Positions 1 through 10,850 of a stretch of DNA of 64,000 nt are shown here, piece after piece (position 1 is the stretch's first letter; every line of letters begins with the position of its first letter). The stretch is from assembly GCA_014529385.2 (NCBI GenBank), contig CM043945.1:146115741-146179740 (forward strand). Direction: 5' to 3'. The DNA comes from Adiantum capillus-veneris. Its lineage: Eukaryota > Streptophyta > Polypodiopsida > Polypodiales > Pteridaceae. The position numbers were made by a program, and so were the translations under genes. The notes below the pieces were generated by a model. The model was given only the letters and a program-made list of their open reading frames with translations, did not search any database and was not told the DNA's origin.

Positions 1-769
1 GGTAGCCTCAAACAGCCTTCTCTCTCAAATTTGGTCGTCCCCAGCTGAGGTGTCGTTGCAGATCGCTCACGGGCTACCATGTATCCGGTTTTCCGTTTTG
101 AGTTAATTTCCTAGTACCCACCAACTTAAAAAGTGTCGCATGGGGCCTAAATGACTTTAAATTGATCCTGGCCACTCTTTTACAGCTCAGATTTCAGTGC
201 CGATTAGCCTCGGCCCCGACCATCTCGTGGGATCTGGCCTGTACTGCTGTGGGTGACTCTCTCGGCCATCGACCATTTCACATTGGCCATACAATGTAAT
301 GTGCGGCCATTTGTGACTTCAAAAAAAGAGTCCCAAAAATTAAATAAAATCAAGGGAAAGAAACCAACATTAGTGATTGTTACAGCCTCGTGACACCGGG
401 ATCTCACACCTTTTTCCAGGGCTTGCGCACAGATCCGATCTTCCTACTTACTCCCTTGGGTTATAGACAAGGCACTCTACAGATGATCCCAAATGCAGGT
501 CAACCAACTGGATTTATGCCAGCAACGCACAGTATTGACCATGATATGCAGCATCACGCTCTGGACCATGTGGAAGGCTCGATGCGTCCACATTCTCGGC
601 TCACAATCCTCCCCTACGTCCACCATTTTGACATCCATTTGGACAGAGTTGCTGCATACCATTCGCAGTCAGTAAGATTCTTCAGCTGGCTACTGCAGGG
701 CAGTGGAGCAGCGTCGATGCCTCTTTCTCCACACATGGGCACGCTTGTCAATTTTTTTCTGTCGAGATC
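1..769. other. Unassigned sequence at window start
   Basis: No gene is supported here. A 154-codon plus-strand frame at 390-854 exists but has no motif I recognise, and its 3' part overlaps the antisense of a LINE fragment. The stretch could be non-coding transposon sequence or intron of the phosphorylase gene whose last exon lies at 6128. Confidence 0.4.
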
Positions 770-1050
770 TAGGCCACATCACATGACGTTATGCACCCTC
801 ACATCGAAACTGTGTAGCTCCTCTTCTCCATCGGGGTCGTCTAGATCTCCCTAGCTCCAATGCTCGGTCTATGAGAATGCCAGTAGTGCGGGCAGAACTC
901 TCCACTGTTGGCTGCTCCTCTGTCTGTTCTTTTGGGTGTACAATATCTAGTGTAAAGAAATCTGTGATCTGTCTCTGGGGTTGTCTCTCTCCAGCTCTCC
1001 TCAGTAAAGTTTCTCTATGCCTGTGTAACTCAAGTAGATATAGCCCGAGA
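770..1050 (-). mobile_element. Fragment of a second LINE copy (end of ORF2)
   Basis: On the minus strand this stretch matches the C-terminal coding part of the adjacent LINE ORF2 (compare 1428-1622), with small indels that break the frame. The shared part stops abruptly at about 1046, where the (TC)n tail of the neighbouring LINE begins. It is therefore a separate, truncated copy of the same family lying against the 3' tail of the larger one. It is not a working gene. Confidence 0.7.
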
Positions 1051-1100
1051 GAGAGAGAGAGAAATGAAATGAAATGAAATGTTATATTAACGTCTTCAAA

Positions 1101-1115
1101 AGGCCAAAATGACCT
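1101..1115 (-). promoter_or_regulatory. LINE 3'-end hairpin
   Basis: On the minus strand AGGTC pairs with GGCCT across a 5-base loop, with one G-U pair. It sits about 20 bases before the simple-repeat tail. The second LINE has the same structure at 37814-37829 with a 6-bp perfect stem. In several LINE families the reverse transcriptase recognises a 3' stem-loop of its RNA; that role here is inference. Confidence 0.5.
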
Positions 1116-1321
1116 ATGAGACCAATCAGTTACAAAATAGTGAATCTAATACCATGTCTGGGTACAAAAGAACTAGAAAAGAACTAGAAGTGGAACAAAA
1201 TACTACTACTACTACTACAATCTAAAACTACGTGGGTGTAGCAGCTGATACAATAGGTACCCGGTAAACTGGATGTAACAGTGTGTGAAACAAAGATGGA
1301 AGAAATGGTGAGGATCCATCC

Positions 1322-4300
1322 TCATCTGCACTCTGGATGTCGAGAGAGTATGGCTCGAATCTTCTGTTGTAGTCTCCGTCGATGCTGTGTAGCTCCTCTC
1401 CTCAGTCGCGGTCGTCTGTATCTCTGTAGCTCCAATGCTCGGTCGATGAGAGTGCCAGTAGTGGTCGAATGAGTGTGGGACGAGCTCTGCAGTGGTGGCT
1501 GCTCCTCTGGCTGTCCCATATCTAGTGAAAAGAAATCTGTAATGTGTCTCTGGGATTGCCTCTCTCTAGCTCTCCCCAGTAAAGTGTCTCTATACCTGTG
1601 TAACTCAAGTAGATATAGTCCAAGACATCTCTGATCCTCATAACTCATGACCCTAGATAGAGGACCAAAACCCTCTCTGAATAAGCAGTGGAAACGCCCC
1701 CGTATCTCATAGAACACTGTGCAATGACATATGTAGTGCAACTCTGTCTCTGGCTCTCTCTGGCATAATCGGCATATCCTGTTGTCTGCTGGTATCCCTC
1801 TGAATCTACCAGTCTCAATCTCGAGCTGATGTGAGGATGTGCGTATCTGACCAATGGCACAACGCAAACCATGAGACATATGTGTGTCCATGTAGCTGGG
1901 TCGAATCACAAACCCATCTCCTGTGAGGTGGAGAAGATGCTCTCTATAGAAAGCCATCTTCGTGCTCAACTCCTGAGGCGGCTCTATCCATGTCCTCCTG
2001 GTGTCGAGCTGGATCAGGTCCTGACGAATGAGTCTAGTGATCTCCACCCGTGTAAGAGACAGCGAGGGTGCCTGAAGAGAATACTGGAAAGGGGGCAACC
2101 TGTCCATGGTGAAGCCATGCGTCTGAAACCATGAAGTCATCTATGCATACCAGCATGAAGTGTCCCCCTGTAGAGCTAACTGTCTGGAAGACTCAAGGGC
2201 CAGTCTAGCATATCTGTCTCTAGTAGTATCCCATAGGCTGTGCACAAAGGACACTGATCTGGTAAGCGCCTCAATCTCCATGGGGGGGCAGCTAGCTCTG
2301 CTCGAATGATCGCGTGAGGTACGGAGGCCTTGGCTCTAATCAATCGGGAGATCATAGATACCAAGGGCCTCTCCATACGTCTCCAACCATCCTGGCCTAC
2401 AGAAGGTCCCCAAACCTGTACCCCATACATCATAGCTGAGGCTACTAAAGTATCAAAGAGCCATAACTTTGTCCGAGGTTCCTGGAACTGAACCTGCGAA
2501 CACATCCTCTCCAAGCCTCCCAAGGCCGCATAAGCTCTGGTCAGTCTAGTCTCTGCTGCTCTCCCCAAAGAAAACCTCGACCCAGTGAAGACTATCCCAA
2601 GGTAAGTGTATGCATCTGTATACTCCACAATCTCTTGACCATACGTGAAGGTCGGTGCCAATCTCCTGATCCACTGCGGTGTGGTGTTAAACACCATGAC
2701 CTTGGTTTTACCAAGGTTTACAGACAATCCACTATCCTCTGCAAAACTGTGTAATGCATCCAACTGTCGCTGCATACCCTCTGGTGAGTCAGAGATCAAG
2801 ACAATATCATCAGCATATAACAACAATGGGATCCACGTCCCTGCCAGCTGGGCACCTCTATCACCCTCTCTGTCAATGTAATCAGACACCTCATCAACAT
2901 ACATACCAAATAGAGTAGGAGACAATGGGCAACCCTGTTTCACCCCGATATTGGAGTGAACTAAGTCAGATATCCCCTCTGGGGTGCGTACATGTCCCAT
3001 CACTGATCTGTATAAAGCCATAATCCCCCAAATCAACACTGTGGGCACCCCCATCTCCTGCAGTCTGCGCATCAGTCGAGCTCTCGGTACCATGTCAAAT
3101 GCTTTGCGGAAATCCACAAAGCTACAATAAATCCGTCTCCCATGTGACCTGCCCTCCTCAATGATAGCTCTGAGTGTCAGAATATGGTCAAGAGTGGAGA
3201 AACCCCTCCTGAAACCTGCCTCTCCCTTTGCCCGTACACCCTCACCCTCTGCCCAGTTACTCAACTGCTGCTCAATAATGGATGCATACAATCGTGCCAG
3301 TGTGTGTCCAACCATAATAGTGCGGTAATTTCCAGGCTCTGTAGGATCACCTGCCTTGAATATAGGCACAATAGTAGACAACCTCCAAGTCTCAGGTAAT
3401 CCCTCACACATGGCACGATTGAACAACACTGCAAGAACCTCCATCAGCATATCCCTAGCATGTATAAAGTGCTCCGCTACTAGACCGTCATGATCGTAAG
3501 CCCTCCTGGTCCTCATCCTGTCAATGGCTCTCTTTACCATCTCAGTGGTAAAGAAGGTGCTCGTAGGTGGACATGGCTCTGTAGGATCTGGAAGGGGATC
3601 CTGCCCAGGAACCGTATATAACGATGTCGCATACTGGCCCCACACATCAGGAGAAGTAATCACTGGGGGAGGGGAGTGCTCATGGAAGAGTCGCCATGCC
3701 TCGCCTGAGTCTCTACTCAAGAACAACTGATACAAGTCTCGCTCCATCTGGGCCAGGTAAGCTCGTTTCTTCTTTCGCACAAGGCGCCGGAAAGCAATCC
3801 GCGACTGTCTGTAGGTGATGACTCCTAAATGAAGATCCCTCTGAAGCTGGGCTCTCATCTCTCTGCACTCCTCATCATACCAACTATTCTGGGGCATGCT
3901 CCCAGAATGTCGCCTCCGATCCGGTTGAGTGTGTGGGTATGCCTCTGATGCTGCATCATGTAGTGTCTCAGTCAGTAAAGTAGTGCACTCCTCTACTGAG
4001 AGGCCTGGAGCAACTGTGCATAGACGATCCCAGATCGCCTCTGTATAAACCGAGTCAGTCTCTGGTGTAAATGTATAACGGGTGTGTGACCTGCCTCCTG
4101 ATTTCTGGGCTGTACTAAACTGAAAAGATACGGACAATGTCAAGAGAGCATGATCCACTGCTACGCCCACTGGTCTGGCTCCCACTGTGAAATCCTGAAT
4201 ACAAGGAATAAAGCTCGGCTGTGTCATAACATAGTCCACTGTACTGGCCCCATGTCTGTGTGGAAAGCATGTGAAGCCTGCTGCTCCAGGAAACCGCTGT

Positions 4301-4924
4301 AAGCCATTAAGTATGGCTAGCCCATGTGTAGTCGTCATCTCCGTGAGGTATCTCCCATACTCAGTCTGCTCTCTGTCATGTGAACATCTGTCAAACCCCA
4401 GCTCACCCACATCCAACTCTCTAAGCATCTCATCTGAAGTGTCGTAGAAGACTGTCTGACAGTTGCCCGTTCGAGCATTGAAGTCTCCTAGGAGGATGAT
4501 ATCACCATCCCTAGAAAACTCCCATATATCATCATCTAGAATTGAGAAAGGCGACTGCCCTCTGGATACAGCATATACTAACGTACTGGGGGAAGTAACA
4601 TATAGCAATATATAGAAATCGACCTGTGTCAGCTCTCAGCCTCACCCACATGTATCTAGCCTGATCATCTCTCCGTACAATATGTAGTAGTGGCTGTAGC
4701 TCCTCCCTAAACAACACCGCTACTCCTCCTGAACCTCTACTCCCATGCTCAGATCTCGTGACTGTTCTGTGGGCTGTCTCCCATTTGTATCCCACCACAT
4801 GTGGCAACAGTTGGCCAGGGGCCTGGTGAGTCTCTGAAAAGAAAACAATGTCCTTGTCTCTGAAACTGTCCTCAAAGGCACCAACATCCAACCTCATAGA
4901 CCCATTACAATTCCAAGTCGCCAT
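1322..4924 (-). pseudogene. LINE ORF2: endonuclease and reverse transcriptase, frameshifted
   Basis: Encodes the protein that nicks target DNA and copies the element RNA into it. The N-terminus (from the ATG at 4924) has the EEP endonuclease signatures MATWNCNG and FFSETHQ; LLGDFNARTG follows after the first break. The reverse transcriptase part has FVDFRKAFD (motif A), GVKQGCPLSPTLF (motif B region) and YADD (motif C, 2806-2817). Near the C-terminus is a C-x2-C-x8-H-x3-C knuckle typical of LINE ORF2. The frame shifts in a run of five C at 4588-4592 (four would keep it open) and back in a run of seven C at 2282-2288 (eight would keep it open); a TAG lies at 2141-2143. Apart from these the frame is open for about 1,190 codons. 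ORF1 and the first part of ORF2 share one frame. Confidence 0.88.
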
Positions 4925-4951
4925 CCTCAATGTGGTCCCATAGGTCTCGCA

Positions 4952-4957
4952 CCGTCA
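4952..4957 (-). promoter_or_regulatory. UGA-CGG stop between ORF1 and ORF2 (possible readthrough site)
   Basis: ORF1 ends ACA-TGA-CGG. The codons after the stop stay open in the same frame into ORF2 and reach its first ATG (4924) ten codons later. UGA followed by CGG is a known class of leaky stop context in plant RNA-virus readthrough sites. Whether ribosomes read through here is inference; re-initiation at the ATG 33 bases downstream is the alternative. Confidence 0.5.
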
Positions 4958-5822
4958 TGTAGAGCGCCGCTCTACAATCACCACCCGACCATCTCTGTAA
5001 AAGGCCATCTTCCCCTTCTCCCTTGCCGCTTGAATCTCGGGCATTACTTCTCTCATATGCGCAAGTTGTGAGAGAGTGAGGTCATCGCCTAAGAAAATAC
5101 CTGTCTTCTTGAGAGTAGGTCTCTTCCTCAAGAATTCCTTCTTCTCTTCCAATGAAGGGAAGCGTAGTATGAGAGCTCTTTCCTTTGAAGATTCTCCGGG
5201 GCCCTCACTCTTCTTGCCCACTCTCCATGCCTTTGTGTGTGAAGGCTTCTCCACCCCCATCATTGATGTGAGGCTTGTAACCTCTTTTTCCACATTGTTT
5301 ATGTCCTTGAGGCCGGTTACCCTCACATGTAGAGCCCGCACCCTCCTTCTTTGTTCCTCTTCGAGGGTCATGTTGATAAGAGTAGGTGTACAAGGAGCTT
5401 CCTTACCTTTCCCTTTCTTGGCAACCTCAATCCATTTTTCGGCCTCCTCTACTTTCTTTTGCGTTTCGGATATGACCACGGCCCATGACTTCTTCTCCTC
5501 ATTGATGTTGTCAATTTCTTCCCTCAAAGAGGGCTGAAATTCCCCCTCTTCAAGCCCATTTTTTGACCGTGTTTCCAACACTTCTTTGTGGAGGTCCAAA
5601 ATGCTATTCTCCAACGTGGCGATCTTGTTGAGGAGATGATCCTTCTCGTCCTTCCACCTCTTCTCCTTTTCTTCATTTTCTCGGAGGAAAACGGTCTTCG
5701 CGTTCCTCCAATCTTCCATCTCTTTGCTCCATGCTTTCATTTCCAATTCAATGATGGAAATTCGTTTGGAGTGAAGCATATATTTGAGTTTGCTTGTTGC
5801 CATAGGTGAGGTTGGGGATGAC

Positions 5823-5824
<2 letters not shown>
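4955..5824 (-). CDS. LINE ORF1 RNA-binding protein
   Basis: A 289-residue intact ORF. Residues about 25-135 are rich in E, K and L with heptad-like spacing and should form a coiled coil, as in the trimerising part of L1 ORF1p. Residues about 165-235 (ALHVRVTGL ... RALILRFPSLEEKKEFL) resemble the RRM domain, and 236-289 (IFLGDDLTLSQLAHMREVMP ... GKMAFYRDGRVVIV) the C-terminal domain of L1-type ORF1p. The family binds element RNA and acts as a nucleic-acid chaperone. I chose the ATG at 5824 because upstream in-frame codons derive from a (GA)n tract. It is immediately followed, in the same frame, by ORF2 after one stop. Domain assignment is by pattern only. Confidence 0.75.
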
Positions 5825-5872
<48 letters not shown>

Positions 5873-6056
5873 GTTTCTAAAGTGCAGAAAATGCAGCAAA
5901 CCCTAAAACGCAGATCTGTCCAACAACCCCCAATAAAAAAAAGAAAAAAGGTCGCGAACCCTAAAATACAGGTCGCGAGACCTAAAAACAGGTCGCGAAC
6001 CCTAAAATACAGCAGCGAACCCTAAACGAAAGCATGGTAAAGAGAGAGAGATGGCG

Positions 6057-6109
<53 letters not shown>

Positions 6110-6127
6110 TTCTTTTTTACTCAACAG
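5825..6127. repeat. (GA)n tracts and a GGTCGCGAACCCTAAAATACA minisatellite
   Basis: Two GA microsatellites (about 5826-5866 and 6060-6106) flank roughly four copies of a ~21-24 base unit containing GTCGCGAACCCTAAAA at 5950-6030. The unit contains the plant-telomere-like heptamer CCCTAAA but is not a telomeric array. This is the 5' side of the LINE and the intron side of the phosphorylase exon. Confidence 0.7.
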
Positions 6128-6280
6128 GCTTCAGTTGACACGGCGTTTGTTGATAAGGAAAAATGGACAGAGATGAGTATTCTTAGCACGGCGGGCTCTG
6201 GAAAGTTCAGCAGTGACAGAGCAATTAGAGAATATGCTGAGCAAATTTGGAGGGTTGAACCTTGCAAGCGCCCCGTGTAG
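6128..6280 (+). CDS. Last exon of an alpha-glucan (starch) phosphorylase gene
   Basis: After a pyrimidine-rich acceptor (CTCAACAG, ending 6127) an open frame of 50 codons encodes a C-terminus with KWTEMSILSTAGSGKFSSDR followed by AIREYAEQIWRVEP. This closely fits the conserved end of plant glycosyltransferase family 35 phosphorylases, which release glucose-1-phosphate from starch-like glucans and use pyridoxal phosphate. It ends at TAG 6278-6280. The preceding exon was not found in the window, so the rest of the gene would lie to the left, with the antisense LINE sitting in the last intron. It could equally be an isolated gene fragment. A pre-mRNA splice acceptor in place and an undamaged frame favour a real exon. 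Confidence 0.7.
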   Translation, partial: ASVDTAFVDKEKWTEMSILSTAGSGKFSSDRAIREYAEQIWRVEPCKRPV

Positions 6281-6793
6281 TAGCAAGAGCAAGTGGGTAT
6301 ATTTGATGGAAGGCAAGTTGGAGTCTTTGCCGTAAAGCATTGCTGTGAGAGTACAGATGATTCATTAGTACCTCAGTGGAAAAATTCTCCTTGCCATTGG
6401 AACAAACGACCTCAGAATTGTAGACCGGAGCTTCTCACCAGATCTCGTTTCTTCTTCCTGTAGTGGTGATGGTCTCCTTTATATACCGCCTTGTGCAAGG
6501 ATCTTCTCTAGTTCGAAAGGACAAGAGCAGTCTGCACAATCATGGAGCATGAACCTTTCATTATCTAGCCTTCCATCAGCACACCCATTTTAGAGTGGCT
6601 GAGGCAATATATATATACAGCAGAAATCACATCTCTGTAAGTGTGAGACCATGCATAGAATGATCCCAGAAGATTCTTATGCAAGGCCCCATTGAACTTG
6701 AAATTTACATACATGCTTGCTTGGAAAGTTAGATTAATTCTTATGATTCTCAAGGCCAAGTGCAACCTGGAAATGTAGTGGAAAGGGGTGAGT

Positions 6794-6852
<59 letters not shown>

Positions 6853-7440
6853 ACACACACACACACACACATACCAATTAGTTAGACATCTTGAAGGTAC
6901 ATTCCCCCAAGATAAAGCATAGAAAATGGTCGCACCACTTGTGGAAATCATGGACAATGTCTAGAAATCATATGTACATCCATGCACACAAAAGACATGG
7001 ACTAGCATGATTTGTTGAACAAAGGATACTTTTAAGTGGACACTGAAGATTCTCATAGGGACTTTACAGAAAACGCATAAACCTTGGGCAGATGTACATT
7101 TATGTTTTTTTAATTTCTAGGAACTCTCTATATTGGCTTGACTTTAAAGAAAATCCAATGATTCCCTCATCTGTGCCCCGGCAACACTATCTAACATGGG
7201 GTCTAAATAAAGCTAGGGTGGTGGAATCAACGACAGGGAAGTGTGGGAACAAAACCAAAGGCATGCACACATGTCGGATGTTGAAAGACAAACAAGGTCA
7301 CGAAAAGCAAACAAGGGCATGAGGGGGTAGACATGAACTACCTTTATCATCAAGGGTGCTCACAAAGATTTCAACAGCCAACACACGTATGCGTGGATAA
7401 CTCATCAAGCCTTCATTTGTGAGGTGGTGGGTTCAAATCT
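6281..7440. other. Phosphorylase 3' flank and microsatellites
   Basis: The first few hundred bases could be 3' UTR. A (CT)n tract (about 6797-6846) runs into (CA)n (6853-6870). No coding frame is convincing. Confidence 0.4.
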
Positions 7441-7582
7441 CGAGCCATTGCCCCCATGTTGACTTCTTTTAGGTTGTTCCCTTGCCTGAAGATTCACGTG
7501 CTTCAAGTCCCATCGTCGATCCCACCGCCTTGGCCTCATTAAGACCTGTGTTAGATAGTGATGAGGCCATCACCCCGATAAG

Positions 7583-7623
<41 letters not shown>

Positions 7624-7950
7624 CTCCCCCCTTGCCCCGCCCCGGCACCTCGTCGATTGCCTCCCTCGACCTGTTGGTTTGTGTTCGTCGTGACATTGAC
7701 TGCTTGTCTCTTTGCAGCAAGCGGCTAGGATAGATTGTTGTAGGCACCAGAGCATAGAATCAGCTCTCGTCGCTTGGACGACTATAGCAACTAGAGACAA
7801 AGAGACCCCTCTCCTCTTGATCCACAGGAAGGACGGGGAGGAAGAGAGCGTTACGTCTGCAACCAGCTCCCACACGTGACCATCAATCTCATTGTCGTTC
7901 GCTTTGATGCCACCACCCGCATCTATTTACATCTTGTGACATAGGAAATT
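7441..7950. other. Unassigned, with a 38-base C homopolymer
   Basis: A frame on the plus strand at 7482-7733 reads like protein at first (acceptor-like TTTTAG before 7472) but is carried through a run of 38 C (7583-7620) as polyproline and then ends. No homologous family is recognisable. Confidence 0.35.
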
Positions 7951-8268
7951 GGAGAGAGAGAGAGAGAGAGAGAGAGAGGAAGAAGAATAGTATGTAGGAA
8001 ACTATCCACACACACACACAGCTACATACAAGCTGATCACTGGATAAAGAGAGAGAGGAGCCATGCTTGTGGCTTGAAGACCTCCAAGAGATGCCATCCC
8101 CTCCCAAACAAACAAATTTCTAGAGAAAGAGAAAGGTGAGCCATTAGCTCTGGTGGACTCTCATCGTGGATTCTTCCCACCCCCTCTTCGGCGTGCCGGC
8201 TCACCCTAGCCTCAATTTGCATGACATCCACATGTCATGGGGGGGCCGGGGGGGGGGGGGGGGGGGGG

Positions 8269-8306
<38 letters not shown>

Positions 8307-8388
8307 AAGAAGAGTTTTAACATCGTAGGAAACTATCCACACACACACACACACACACACAGAGCTACTTACACGTTGCTCACTAGAT

Positions 8389-8431
<43 letters not shown>

Positions 8432-8654
8432 AACCATGCGCCTGCCTATGCCTTGTCCTCCCACAGCTGCTCTCCAAAACGAATCTGCTTGTGGCTCGAA
8501 GATCTCCAAGAGTTGCCACCATCGCCTCCCAAACCAATTTCTAGAGAAAGAGACAGGCGAGCCATTAGCTGTGGTGCACTCTCATCGTGGATTCTTCCAC
8601 CCCCTCTTCCGTGTGCCGCCTCACCCTAGCCTCAGAGCCGCATGGCACTCACAC

Positions 8655-8702
<48 letters not shown>
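7951..8702. repeat. Two diverged copies of a ~0.4-kb unit with GA, CA and G tracts
   Basis: Copy one (about 7951-8240) and copy two (about 8290-8645) share the same order: (GA)n, GTAGGAAACTATCC, (CA)n, GATAAAGAGAGAGAG, then TTTCTAGAGAAAGAGA, GAGCCATTAGCT and CTCATCGTGGATTCTTCC. A G-run (8248-8271) and GA tract lie between them, and copy two ends in another (GA)n tract (8657-8702). This is a tandem segmental duplication. Confidence 0.75.
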
Positions 8703-8704
<2 letters not shown>

Positions 8705-10440
8705 ACTACATTGCTGCAAACCAAGATTCTAGCTTTCGAATATCTTTCAGGCATACTCCAATGCAAAGATTCAATATCATTCGAAACATTTTCCTCTTCC
8801 TAAAAGTAGCTTGGAATTATTCATGATTCTAAGGAAAATAGAAAACTATTAGAGATAGTGACAATTGGGTAAGGAAAATTGTTTATCCATGTTCGTCAAT
8901 ACATTGTGGTTCTCATTTGGACAAAAAAAACAATTTCTTTTCAAGTTTCAATACAGGATGTGGGATTGTGGTTACGAGTTAACCATGTTTGTGTGAAGTG
9001 AGAATATCTGTGTGAGGAGGTAAAATTACTCAGGGTAGCTTTTAAGATTTAACATAGCCTCTAAACAGTCCTTTCGTGCTTCCTTAGACCGAGCATGAAA
9101 GCCTACAGTTGAGTTTTTCAAGGTCAAGTAGGTGTTGCCAAATTTTTAGAGTAGCTACAACCTTTTGTGTGGTTGGTATTTATTGTTTCCTTCAAAAGGT
9201 TATTCAAATACTTCGAGAGACTATTACGAAGGTGCCTACTACCAAAGATTTTAGAGTAATTAAGATGGATCATAGTCTTTTTTAAGAAGGGTTAGGTAGT
9301 GATGCTATCCCTCAAATTGGGGGATAGGTATCTAGCGAGTCTCTGTTACATTTCCTCAAAAATTTTGAAGTTTGTTGATTATTACAACAATTAGCAATGC
9401 AAGTTTTTGTGTTGGTTTTCAAGTGTCAAAGAAGCCTTTTCACACATTTTCTAGGCCAAACAAGAAAATTTGATGATTCCTACTTTTTTTGCAAAATCTT
9501 CGTGGACACTCACTTCATCTTTGCTATGAATTTTTTGCATCAGAATGTCTTAAAAATCATGTTGCATTCTCAAAGCACCATAGATATACAAATTATTTGT
9601 GATGGTTTGTCATACGATGTATCTATTTCTCTTCAACGAGTAAAGAAAAATTTCTCTTAACGAGCTGCATTTTCTCACCTTGGTCGATTTTCGAAGTTGT
9701 AGTGATTTAAGATCAATTGTGTTGTACATGCCATGGACATGCGAGATCCCAAGTTGGTTGGTAAGAAAGCTTTATTTGAACTCTTTAAGAAGTTTTCAGT
9801 GTTCGAACTACATTTTCACTTTTTGGATCTTTATATGGTGCCTCCGATCACTAGAACAAATTGAGCATATATGCAACCATAAAGAGCAGCTACTGGATAA
9901 CAAAATATCATTGAAAATCCAACTATGCCTATCTCCAAATTGTGGCGGCGATCAATTGGCACAATTTCCACTAAACCATCACTCCCTGTGTTTGCCACGT
10001 GTCCCTACCTCGACGAGAATCCACCTTGTGTGAGCCAAAACATTGTAATTGCCCGTCCAATGCAAGTGACATTGTAGCCTTGCTATAGGTTTCTCAATGT
10101 CCTAGAGAGTGGTGGTAAGCTATGTATTGACTCTACAAGAACACTGGTGCACTGCCTACATTTTTTTCAATGGGAGTGGAGAGAAAAGTAGATACCTCTT
10201 GGATGACGTCTATTGTTGTGAATTTGAATTTAGAGAATCCTAAAGTGGATGTTAGAGCTTAAAGAAAGATAAACATGTGTCAACACAACGGCCACATCAT
10301 TGAGTGTTGTGTTGGCATCTTTAAATGAGAAAATGAAGCTAGATTGAATGTGGGAAAAGAGAAAGAAGTAGTGGCATTGATGCCGCCTTAACAATAGGAA
10401 AGTTGCAAGAGATGGGACAAACAAGTTGCAAGCCTCTTTG
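8703..10440. other. AT-rich sequence without a supported gene
   Basis: Frames of up to 117 codons occur (for example 9397-9660 and 9680-10033, plus strand), but none shows a domain. The run of partly coding-like frames suggests a very old retroelement remnant that I cannot name. Confidence 0.3.
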
Positions 10441-10850
10441 CTACCCTATAAGAATTAGATTAGGCATGGCTAATATGAGCAAGGAGAGGTAAATAGGAGA
10501 AGGGGGTGGCTAGATAGGAGCGAGTGGGTAGGGCCTAGATAGGGGTGAGGAGGGGGTAGGACCTAGATATGGGCGAGGAGGGGGTGGGTGGAGGCAAGGG
10601 TAGCTAGATTGGGGTTGGGTAGGGCCGAAGTAGGAGGGTAAGGGCAAGTAGAGAGAGGGTGTTTTTTTTTCCGGAGGGGGGGGGGGGGGGGGTAATGGGT
10701 TTGGTGGGTGCGAGTAGGGGAAGGGTAGCTAGATTGGGGCGAGTATGGAGAGTATACGGGGAGGATAGAGGAGTAGGGATGGGGGGGAGGGCCTAGGGGG
10801 GTTGGGTAGGGGTGGAGAGAGGGTAGAGGCGAGGGAGAAAAGGCCAATTA
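10441..10850. repeat. G-rich degenerate array
   Basis: Irregular repeats built on GGGTAGGGGCGAG-like units, with a 17-base G run at 10676-10692. It has strong G-quadruplex potential on the plus strand. A clearly related array lies at 12748-13040. Confidence 0.7.

Larger units (their letters stand above)
1051..5870 (-). mobile_element. LINE non-LTR retrotransposon, nearly full length
   Basis: A two-ORF non-LTR retrotransposon on the minus strand. ORF1 (4955-5824) is an RNA-binding protein with a coiled coil; ORF2 (1322-4924) holds an EEP endonuclease, reverse transcriptase and a C-terminal zinc knuckle. After ORF2 come about 250 bases of 3' UTR with a small hairpin (1101-1115) and a tail of TTTCA repeats that runs into (TC)n. 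A (GA)n tract precedes ORF1. The exact 5' end is not clear because the upstream 200 bases are microsatellite and minisatellite. No poly-A tail and no convincing target duplication were found. The element is broken by two frameshifts and one stop in ORF2 but could otherwise be quite young. Confidence 0.85.

Noticed and set aside
470-770. Tyrosine-recombinase (DIRS/Crypton) C-terminus
   Set aside because: A plus-strand frame has a phrase like LQLATAGQWSSVDASFSTH, reminiscent of such enzymes, but the conserved His-x-x-Arg and other motifs are missing and the frame has stops.
390-854. 154-codon plus-strand frame
   Set aside because: No domain, and its end is the antisense of a LINE fragment; other frames in the same stretch read equally well.
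5950-6030. Telomeric repeat
   Set aside because: CCCTAAA occurs only as part of a longer minisatellite unit, not as a tandem heptamer array.
7482-7733. Polyproline protein
   Set aside because: The proline run is the translation of a 38-base C homopolymer; there is no family match and no gene context.
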